Under the pieces are notes generated by a model. That model made no database searches. It saw only the letters and a program-made list of their open reading frames with translations, and was not told the DNA's origin. The position numbers and the translations under genes were made by a program. 30,868 nt of DNA from NCBI GenBank assembly GCA_028565635.1, contig JAOXYB010030177.1, positions 1 to 30,868 on the forward strand. The letters are read 5' to 3'. This document shows, piece by piece, positions 15,001-27,000 of this stretch. How positions within the stretch are numbered: position 1 is the first letter of the stretch; the number at the start of each line of letters is the position of its first letter. Source of the DNA: Phoronis ovalis (taxonomy: Eukaryota > Phoronida > Phoronidae).

Positions 15001-18000
15001 CACTGAATCATCCTTCCCCGGCTTCGCTGACATACAAGAATCTCATAGTTACCAATGATAATGGTCAGAACTCTGTGCCATGGGCTTTTAAGAGGTTGAC
15101 GCATAAAGAAGGTTGGATGGCTTCTCTGTTATCTGGCTCTACGATGCGTTGGGCATTTGAGAATGTGGAACATGTCTCTAACATCACTTATGATGCTGGA
15201 TTTTATGGTTTTTCGGTAATTGGTTTGCATTAGTGTATTTAAATTTAACATTTTAACAAAATGCCATAAAAATTAATTATGACTATTTAATGTTTGTACA
15301 GTAGCACTATTTTTTGTTTTTAAATGATTGTTATGAAGAAAAAAATAAAGCAGTGATTCTGATTACTTTCGCCTTTATTTATCTGTATCATGATAAATAA
15401 TATTATTTTACCTTTAAATGATCCTTCAAACAGGCATTTTTTAAACCTGTTGATATATTAGAATAGACAGTTTTGTAGGAAACTGATTATGTTATCATTG
15501 AGCATAAAATGAATAAAAAACCAGACAGAGCATCTATTGCATCTCAGAGACCCATGTCTGATTTACCCCTTGCATACGCAACTAATCAACATGGTGACTG
15601 GTACTATGATGCCAACACAGAGATATTCACCTATATAAGTAAGTATAAATATTATACAATTGCAGAAAAGTACAGCTACATCTGAAGTAGACATAATATG
15701 GTACTATGTGCACGAAACTGATGGTTTTAATTTTGTTACTTCAGTAATACAAATATGGTTCGAATACAGACACATTCAACTACATTGATAAGTAAGTTTT
15801 ATATAACTTATTTGTTAACGGGTGTCTTTTATAAAGGCAGAAAGAAAAATTCACAAAAGGTGAAGTCAGTGTACAGAAATGGTGAATACGATTAGCTGTT
15901 GATACCGGATTGGTCCCCGAATCTGATTTAATTAATTGAAAAACATTCTTGTTGCTTTTTAGTATCTGGCAAAACTGCTGTTAATCGACGAAGACGTGCC
16001 ATTTCTCCTGATGCTACTGTTGACAGACATGTTCACCTGGATGCATATCGTTGCTATTATCAAGACTGTATTCCTCCTCCTGATCCAAACACCATACCTC
16101 CAGTACGTGAGAGGCCGGCCATTTATGATTTATGGTCTGAACCAGCTACTTGGCCCAATAACCAGCTACCTCAAGCAGGGTCAACAGTTGAAATTCCTGA
16201 AGGTAATATGAATTTAATGTTTAATGATAATTTACATATTTCTGTGTTTTATAGGAGTTTACTGTAGAGATGTGGGTACACTATCACTTATAAGATGCTA
16301 AAGAATTCAATGTAAAGTGATTGTAAAACTTTAACAATTTTTTATGATTAAAAATGTAAACAGGCACAGGATTATAAATATTACAGGGTAATCTAAATTT
16401 AAAATGTTGGTTATATCAGAGTTTTACTAATTCAACTTAATTAACAAAAAATTTATAATTTTAGAACTAATCAGAAAAACGTTTTGGTTTTTATTTTAGG
16501 AAAGTGGATTGTTGCAGATACAGTAATCCCAAGAATGAGCAGTCTTGTAATTCGTGGTGTCCTTGAACTTGATCCAGACCCTGTTGCATCTACTTCCCTG
16601 GTACACCAGAATATATTTTAAGTTGGAGTTAATATGTAAAAAATCTAGTTGTTTAATCTTCATACTGTAAAGTAAATACAGTAATTACAGTTTTTATTTT
16701 TTTATCTTTAAATTATGAAACTGAATATAATTTTGAGACAATTGAGATAATTTACTTCATTTTTTTTTTGAATCCTTGCCTGTTAACCAATTGTTGCTAA
16801 TTTAAAAAAGATTGAACAATGCAGTAATATCTACATTTCAGGTTCGGGACTTCACTATTGAAACTACTTACATTGTCATTATTGGAGGTCGTCTTATCAT
16901 TGGTTGGGAAGACAAGCCATACCGTGGTAACTGTGAAATTATACTGGAAGGTACCCACGCAACTGTGGAGTATCCAATTGGTCGTGGACCAGCAGTTGGA
17001 TCAAAAGCTCTAGGTGAGTTGTAACTTAAACATGTTTTCCCTTTATACAATGCTGAGTTGTGCTTATGGATAAAGAAATTGGTTTTGTTTCACAATGCAA
17101 CTTATAAATTGTTGCTATAATTAGTAAAATGTAAAGTAACTGGTTTAATTGATAGTTACTGCATAAGATATCCTGTGTGACATATGTGAAAACATCATGT
17201 CAGCTACTAATATTCCATAATTGAGGAATGATGTAAGATAACAGAAATGTTATCCTAGCTGATAGATCATAGAATTTTAAAAAACAAAAATGTTTATTCA
17301 GCCGTGTTTGGTGGCCTGGACCTTCATGGTGTGAATCGTTATCCTTACAAAACATCATTGGCCCAGACAGCAGCCTCTGGTGGAAACTCCGTTGTAGTAG
17401 CTGAAGATGTTGATTGGAAAACTGGTGAAGAAATTGTAGTTGCATCTACTAGCTATGACGCATGGCAAACAGAGACATTTACCATTACTGGAGTGGCAGC
17501 AGATTTTAGAACTATCACCTTGAACTCAAGTTTAGCATTCCAGCATATTGGTAAAAAAAAATTAATTTTCTGAAAGAATAAAAATGTTCTTGAATTCTGA
17601 TTATTAAAAATGTTTAAGAACGTCATGGACTAATGAAAGATCCATTTAATAAATGTACAATTTCTGCACTAAATGCAAAGTGTATCACAGAATTAGTTTG
17701 GTAATGCAGTGGTTTTATGCAGACCTACTGTAGTGTTTCTTTGCTTCTGTTTTATTTTCAACCCTGTAAAACTCACAATAAAGTTATTGAAAATATGATA
17801 ATCCCAATATGATAATCCCAATTTCTATTAATATAGGAAATGGTGCCTATGGCATGTCTGCTGAAGTAGGCTTGTTAACAAGAAATATAAGAATAATCGG
17901 TCAAGCATATGGAGGAATGCAGACCGAATCTTTTGGTGCCAGAGTATTGGTGTCTACCATGTCTGAAACGGACAGAGGATATACAGGTAAAGCTGGTTCA

Positions 18001-21000
18001 AACTGGTTTAGGCTTCTGTTTCATATTAAACAGTTCTACCACCTCTTTGATGTTAGAAATTACTTTTACTTGAAGTTATTGTTGTTTCTTTGAGTTAAAC
18101 ATTCTATCTGTATGCTAGATTCAAACTTTGAAATTTGATGTAAATTATTTTTAAAAAAATCTGTTAAATGCTCGCATTCAACATATGCCTAGAAAAATTG
18201 CAAATGGTAAATGGGTGCAGACAGTACAGTCAAATTATACAGTATAAATGATCAAACACTTCTGGCTTATGTTTTGTAGAAGGCAAAAGAATGGTAATAT
18301 ACCTCCAAAACTATCAAATGTGGCATCTCTTAGTTGCCAATAATATAGCCATTTGTTGCACTAATTTAGAGCATATTGTAACATTTGTATGTAACTTAAT
18401 TTGTTTTCAAAATAGATTTCCATTCTTTAAAGACAATCTTTTTCAAATGTTATCTGCTTTGAAATTTGTAGGATTTGCTCGTATTCAGAATGTTGAATTC
18501 TTCAACTCTGGCCAGGAAGGATATGTTGCAGACTATGATCCACGTTTCTCATTGGCATACCTTAGCACTGGTCCTGTTTCAACTATTAAACCTTCCTATG
18601 TGAAGTCAAATTCTTTCCACAATGGCTTCTCTCCTGCAATTGGGCTCTTTGGAGCTGATGGGCTTCCTGTGACCAGTAATGTTATTCATCACACGGTTGG
18701 AGGAGGTATTATTGAAATTTTGCTGTCATATTAAAGAATTAGTTTGTGAGGACTAATTTGAATGCTCATAATCAGTAAACAAACGATCATCTTGCCTGAC
18801 AGTGGATAAACATATTTGTTTTTAGTAAAGCACAATTCAATCCTGTAAAATGCAGATGTGTGTCAATGACATATGGTTATGTAGTACCAAATGTGTATAA
18901 ACTACCAAGCTAAATTAATATTCAAGGCAATTTAATTTTATTATTTAAGCTATTGTTGTCAAAGCAGACAGTAATAAACTTGTTGGCAATCTCATGTTGT
19001 TGGACATCTGGCCTGGTGCATACCAAGATCGCTTTGAACAGGCCAACTTTGATTTCCCAGCTGCTGTGGAAGCTCTTAGTGCTACTAACCTGGAATTGAG
19101 AGAAAATACTGTAGCTGGGGCAGAACGTACAGGTTACCATGTTACTGGTGAGTACTAGTAGTCATTCAAATGGTTAATAGCTGTCTAGGACTTTTATTGG
19201 GTGAAACACTAATTTCTGTCTCTGATGAAAAGACTTAATGAGAATATATGTTGTGTGTATTTATTTTCTCGTGTCCAGTCTGGATCGAACAGTTGATAAA
19301 ACTACCTATTCAAATGACCTCAGAAGAAATAGCAAGAAGCAGGCACTGAATAAAGCAGTTTTCCTTTTATACTCTTCATTAATTGTTTGACTTTCATAAC
19401 CTTTGTCTAGGTGAACCTTGTGAAGGAGAAACAAATCCAAATGTTGCCTGGGAAGGTAACATCGCTCATTCTGTTCATAGTGGTATTGCTTTGTTTCCTG
19501 GAGAATCCAGATCAGGCTGCGCTAAATTCTCAAACTTTTTCATCTATAAAGCATTTGATTGGGGAATTTATCTCCAGGTAAGGTCATTATAAAAGTGCAA
19601 ATAGTTGTAACTAAGATATTGCGACACCTTGAGGTGTATTTATATTTCAACCTGTTTAGCAGTTAAAATTAAGTGAAAGATATATGAAAGTTTACATTTT
19701 TCAAAAGATAATACTCCATATTTTACAATTCATTAGGTTATTTTTATATAGTTTGAATTTAATCTTATGACCTAATAATAAGCCATTTAAAAAAATTTAA
19801 TTTGCAAAAAATATACTTCAAAAAACCCTCCAATGTTACATCTTTGCACAAATGAGCTTTACATAATAATTATATATCTTCAAACCTGCATCTCAGATTT
19901 TTATTCTTTGTTCAGGAGTTGGAAATTATTGTAATTTACAATAATATAGGTCTGGTAAAAATCAGCAACATTGCACCCAGAATTTCAGAGCCTATAAATC
20001 ACCGCTATTGGGTTAATATTTCATATTTTTTGGTTTCTAACCGCTCAAACTTCATATCTTATAGTAGCTCATTTATATACTCTGACACAACTAGACCCTA
20101 AAAATAAATGTCCAAATAATAAAATACCATATTAAATATAGAAAAATTAATATAAATACTGTATGTTTTATTATTCCTTATACTTTATAAAAAAAGTTGT
20201 CTGACATACTGGTAATTTTTTGATTTTTAGATAAGGAGCAGTATTGAAATTATTAATGCCAAGCTTGTGGATAACAGAGTTGGTGTATTCCCTTTTATTG
20301 TGGGACCAGGCACTTTGTCACATGTGGCTGATCTCAACAGTTACGTTCGTGTGAAGAACAGTTTAGTTGTAGGAACATCTTCTAGTTTTAGCTGTATATT
20401 AGACAGTGCAAATATAGGTGATGATAATTATCGATTAAGTGGTCAAAGCAGGTCATGGAGTGGAACTGGAGGGGGTAGAGTCGGTGAGTTAACTTATTTT
20501 CTGAAAAATCAACAGAATTAATTCTGTTATATTATAATAAAGCCAAGTTTGATTTTAGAGGTTTTTATATTGTAGTTGCTTTGCCATTTCTGTGTAATTG
20601 ACAAACATTGACAAAAGATCAAAATGGGAATTTCTACAAACGAAGAGCGACCTAAATGATTTGACAAAGAACGGTTACGATATATATCATAGTTACAATT
20701 TTACAACTTATGTATTTACAGGTATAAGTTTCCCGAGTTTCCAGTCTGGGGGAAATGGTGCACCAAGAAAACCTTGGAAAAATATCATGGCTTATCCAGC
20801 AATTGCTGGTGTCATGTACATAGAAGGTATATGCGATATTTATTGGCTATTGCAGAATGTATATTATTCACTGCATTGCTGTATTAATACATTCAAATTT
20901 AGTGGCATAAAGACCCTGAGGCACTGCCATTGATGGTGATTGTATAATTATGTGGTCCCTGTAGGTCCCTTTTTTCAGCCTCCACTTTTGCTGTGGGTAT

Positions 21001-24000
21001 CTTTTTAATATTGATTCAACAATTCACCATGGAGTGTGCGTTTTGCAAATAATATTTTACCATGGTGTACTTGTTTTCAGTAAATGATTATTTACCACAA
21101 GGTATTGCATTTTTAGGTGTATATTCCATAATTTTGTTTTACTGTTTACCATAGGTGTACATTTCTGGGATTTTCTTTACCGTGTGGTGTTTTTTGTAAA
21201 TTAATTTTTTTACCATGGATTATATTATTAGAATACACTTTTTACCATGAAGTTAGGGTCTCTTACCTTTCCTCCCTGTACAGAAAGAATAATCAAGCAG
21301 ATAAGAAAGCTTTTATTTAAAAAAAAAAGATTAACTGAACTAATAAGGTGAATGAATGAACAGAAAAAATACAAAGATTCTAAACGTATATGTATAAGTC
21401 AGACTAGAGATTGAAATATTATGTTATCATTTTAGGAGTGACATTTGAAAACTTTGGCACAAGCTGTGGAACAGATTTTGCTGCTACAACTAACCCAGCT
21501 AATGGTGATGCAATGCACCCAGTTGACTCATCTGGAATTGTGTGGACCAATGTTGCAGAAGCGAACAAAATCTTCTATCATGAACCAGCTCTTGGGTGTG
21601 TAATATTGCATAGAATTCCCAGAAAATCAGTCCTTGAATGGTTGAATTTGTCAATGGTTTTCCAAAATTTTTCTGTGTATCTCTTTCTTCTGTACCCAGT
21701 GAGTTCTAAATAAATTTAACTTAAAGTTGTTTTCCTAAAATCAGTACAACTTCAAAATTATCTAATTTCGTGTACATTACTCTAAACACAAGAACAAATT
21801 TTCAAACCTTCGTAAAAATTTCTAGTAAATCTTTGAATAATATTGTTCTTAATTACTTTTTTTCATTGCTCAATGTATTTTGACAACACAAATTATTCTT
21901 CCAGATTAATCAATCCCTCTGACTGTGTGGACATGGATTGTGATGCTCATAAGAAATGTTTGCTCAGAGACTTGGATGGTTCTTTCCTTGGTACTGGTGG
22001 ACTTGGTGCTGTATTGCCAAAGTCAGAATTTGAATGGGATGGAGACCCGAGACGTGGTCTTGGTGACTACCGTATACCCAAAGCCATGTTGGCAGCTGCT
22101 GATGGTACTGCACAGGATGCTGACATCTTGTTTCCAAACAAAGGTATATACGTGTGGAGACTTGCTTCTAGAAGGCGCATTCAGTTGCTCTGAGGATCAA
22201 AGCATTAAACAAATGGAAACTTTTCAATGTGTGTTATTTGGTAATGATATATGTGAAGATGAAAATGCATAATTTAGAATTATGTACATTATGAACTTCT
22301 CCCAGGACAGTTGATATTAAGGTTATCGTGCAAGATAAAGTATTTACACAACTAGTGTCAGAAATTGTAGTTTTATGTGATTTAAAGGAAACCGGATATG
22401 TATGTATATGTGTGTGTGTTTGTGTGTGAGTGTATGTGCCGCAATTCAACTTTTTACTAATTAGGTGGAAGGGGTGTTGAGCCAGAAACTAAAAGAGTTA
22501 AATTTTTCATCCCATATCGATCTTTTGACCTCTGCAGTGTTCTCCACCTGGTCCCTTAGTGAGTAAAAAAGAGTCCTCTAGAAAATAATTTGCATTGTAT
22601 ATTTTTTTACTGTTGTATTCTGCTATATGACAGGTCTGTTCCGAGGAAACCCTTCAGACTGTACATGGGAAACTGCCTGGAATGCTTATAAATGTCCTGG
22701 CATGGACTATGAAATGCTGATCATTGAAAGTTTAGATGAGGACACAGAAACACGTCGTCTCTCACCTGTGGCTCTGGCCAGTGAAGGATATATTGATCTG
22801 ATAAATGGTCCACAGGATCACGGATGGTGTGCTGGCTACACGTGTCAGCTAAGAGTATCCACCTTTAATGCCTTGGTCTCCATGGGTGAGTAGTTAATCT
22901 AATATTATGCTGAGAATCAGCACTTATTCCATTAATCGCAATAGTGCAAACATTATTGATACTAAAGTTTGTGATGCACAAATTTTTCTACTTGAATTTT
23001 TTTTACTTGATGTGGATTAGTATAAATGAAAAAAAAATTGCTGCTCAATGAAAGGAATACCTCAAGTGAAAGTTCAATATGACCACTATAAAAGTTCTTG
23101 ACTACTTTTATTCCAGGTAATAATTACACTATGTACTTCACTAGTACTAATCCCCAGAAACTTCGTTACCGTTTATTGAATGTTGACGCTACCAGTGGAG
23201 TTGTTGTTGCCCTCTGGTATGCAAATCCACAACGTTTAGATGTCTATTACGACAATGAGTATATCTTTCCAACTAATTCAAGACTTACAGAATCAGGAGA
23301 ACATTCCTACAGAGCACCAACATATGAAGGAGAGTTTCGTCCAACTATTGATTTAGTACCAGGATCCAATTATTTTGACCGCACAACACAGTTGTTGTAT
23401 GTCAATGTTAAAGGCTCAGCAGCTATTGATATTGTCACAAAAGAAGTAGTGCTGTTATCTCTTTCCATGCCTCCTGTAACTGTTGATGATTTCTTTGGTG
23501 AAAATTTAATTTCAAACTTGGCTGCTTTCCTGGAAGTACCTCCAGAAAAGATTCGAATTGTAAATGTTATTCGAGAAACTGGAAATCGTCGTAAACGTAA
23601 CACCGAATCTGTCACAATTCAAATTGAAATTGGAGACCCGCCAACTGATTCTGTTGGATTCAATGAAACGGCACCAGATGCTTTATCCAGAGATCAGATT
23701 GTGAATGCTAGTGCTGAAATTATTAATGCGGTTCAGCTTGGTAGTCTTGAGACTATTCTGAATACAACTGTATTGAGTGTGAATGTACTAGAGCCTTTGC
23801 CTGAACCAAATGACCCATTGTGGGAGGAGCTTGCTACTGGTGAGAGTGACAGTTTAACAGTGACTGTGCAGATTCCAACGACATTAGAAATGGTTGATCA
23901 GCCTGAGGGATCACAAGAAGGATCGCCATTTCCAACACAGCCAAGATTCCGAATGCTAGATGGCTCTGTAAGTTACTAGTACTAACTTTACCATAAACTC

Positions 24001-27000
24001 AAATAAATTTTAAAAATCCATTTTGTAGCACTTTTAAATTAATGTTTTCAAGTTTTACAATTAAAATAAATGAACAAGCCAAGCATGCTAAAAATGATTT
24101 CACTAAAGTATTCCACTAGTTTTATCAGTTCGATAGGCTTTACATGCATTGAATTAATGGTAAAGGAATGAAGATATTTGATAGTCTTACTTACTAGAGA
24201 GTTATTTTTTAAATAAATTGTTGTTAAGTTACATTCAATTAATACACAGTGTCCCTGGCCCAATGCTTTCAATGTATGTTTAATTACACAAGATTTTCAT
24301 GAATATTATGAAAATTATTTTCAGAGAAATCTGGTTCAAGTTCTTGGATCTCAGTTGTCTCCTTGGCAACTAACTGCTACTGTTCGTTCTAATACTGGTT
24401 CAGATGCCCGTGCTCAAACTGTTGGCACTACAACAATTCCTTTTAGAAATGGCTGGGCTAATTTCACTGATCTTGCTATCTCACACAGCGGCAGTGGTTA
24501 TATCATTGACTTTGCCATTTCATACCCAGCACAGGCATCGAGTAAATTCACCACTATAAGTTCCCAACCGATAACCTTAGCAGAACAAGAATTGAAGATA
24601 GGCATTGTTGGTCAGCCTGTGACAGATGTCATTTTAACATCATATCTTCCTTACACAGTAGAGATTCAGGATAAAACATCAGGATATAAACATCATGATA
24701 TTGCTTGGAAGGTAAAATATTCTAGCTACAGTTTCATATATTAACCAACTGAGGGCGATTAAGACTAATTGGGCATATTAATTTCGTCATTTCCAAGAAT
24801 AAAAGTGGTCCGAAGTGTATTAATCTGCAATTTCTCCTTTTTCTCTTCTTTTTGAGGTGGGCCATGTTGATCACTTTTACTTAAAATGAAAGAAATTAAA
24901 GTTTGAAAATGTTTTTTTTTATCAAAAAATCATGTGGAGGGTAAGACTGCAAAGTGCTGGAGTAAGCTTTAACAGGTGACCTACAATGAACTATAGAGAA
25001 AAAATGTTTATTGGCCGTACCAGCACAAACAAATTATTCAATTAATACACAGTAAAGTATGTAGGCTAGAGACTGGAAGCTGGATTGTAAGCTTGATTTG
25101 TGACTGGAAAAAATTTGATTGGAATGTCAGGCAAGATATTAATATATAAAAATCATTTATTGCCTTTGAAGTGGCCATGTTTGTTCGTTAGATGGTACGT
25201 TACAATAATAGCTTTTTAGTTTTTATCCGATCAGCTTCATATTTGGTTCAGGGTAAGTATAGGTCAAAGTACAAGTTTGATTTAATTTTGACTTGCATTA
25301 GTTCTTTGATGGCTGCCTGGCAGCCAGTCTGGAGCTTTTGACATTTTTTTGTTGTGATAATACTTTCTTTGTCTCACAATAAACTGCTCCAGTTTTTATC
25401 CAATCATGCAGCTGTATATTTGATACCAGGTAAATACAGATCAAAGTACAGATTAAATATAATTTTGACCGATGTCACACCTACGATGGCCGTGTTTGTT
25501 CTTGAGATGGAACATCACAATAAAGCCTTCAATTTTCATCCGATCAGTTTCATATTAATTCATGGGCAAGTAGTCAAAATATAGGTCAGGTATAGTTTTT
25601 ACCTGAAAATCTCCTAATATGGCTGACTGGCAGCCAGGCATGTCACATTGCTAATTTCCGTAAAGATGAAGCATGGCCTGGATCTTTCAAAAGTGAGTGA
25701 GTGTATTAGGCTAGGGATTTTAGGATGACCTTGAAAAGTGTGTCAAATGCCAATCCGAATCTTCGACATTTATTATATCCATTACTTTGCTTTATGTATG
25801 TAACACTTAAGGAAACTACTTCAAAAATTGCACAAATCGAGGCTATATATATATACAAATCGCAATGTGATGTTATATTCTAGGGATTGACATTGCAAAT
25901 GTCTTGTTTACGTAAATTAGAATACAAGCATATTCTAGCAAAGCTAGATTTCAAATTCTAAAACATTTAGGACATTCCCACTCTAATAAACATCTCAAAA
26001 TTGACATTTGGAGCCGCAATATCCTGTCTTGCCAAGCTGAGCAATTAATGGCCTGGTGTGTTATATTAATATTAGAACACATAATCTCTAGAAAGGGTAC
26101 ATCCTACCTATGATTTTCCTACTGTGAAAGACTTTGCCATCACACTTAGAGATTTTATTATTTTAGTGAATTTTCTTTAGGGTCACTCATGGACATGTAC
26201 AGCAAGCCTCCATATGCCAGGTATCTATGAAGGAGGTGTTCTATCTGGCACTACACAAGCGGCTGTCAACACTGCTACTAGCCGGGTTGTCTTTACTGAC
26301 TTGAAAGTGAACAAGCCTGGTCGCTATTTCTTGACATTTTCAATCGAGTCTGATCCATCAAAGTACTCTTTGGTCAACACATCAGGTTAATTTGCATACT
26401 TTATAATATACCTCATTTGTCACTGTAACACAATTTGCAAAGTGCATTCATGTCAAAAAGGAGAGTGAGAATAATACAAAATATAACTAAAGATGCTCCA
26501 ATTACAACATACATTTTATTAACTCTATTGTTACTGCACACTCGCAATATTTAAAGGAAAGAAAACAAACATAATACTAAATTTGTACTAATTGAACTAA
26601 TTTTAAGGCTATAAGTTTGGTAACAAAATAGTAGGTTATTTTTTACAAACATATTGTATTTTTGTAGAACATGTTGAAGTTCGGCCTGTGGGATACATGG
26701 AACCTGAATGGCGAGTTAACAAAACCGTCTCTTTGAGATTTGAAGCTGACTTTGACATTGTTGCTGATGGAAATGAAGAATATTTTGCTGCCATGGTGTA
26801 TAATCATTTTCTTAATCTGTATAGCAATATCTCTATGAACAATTTCGTCATCACTAAAGGTACATTACTTTGTATTAATAGTTAGTAACTTTTATAGTTG
26901 ATAAAGGTCACTATGTGACACAGTTTCCAGGCTAGACATAGGATGGCAGTAGAACTGTTTCCCAAGCTAAAAATCAAGCATTTATTTACTGTAAACTATT

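Noticed and set aside
18291-18471. Open frame directly upstream of exon 30, as if the exon were longer
   Set aside because: The acceptor at 18470-18471 joins exon 29 in phase and gives the expected GFARIQNVEFF; the upstream translation has no family similarity.
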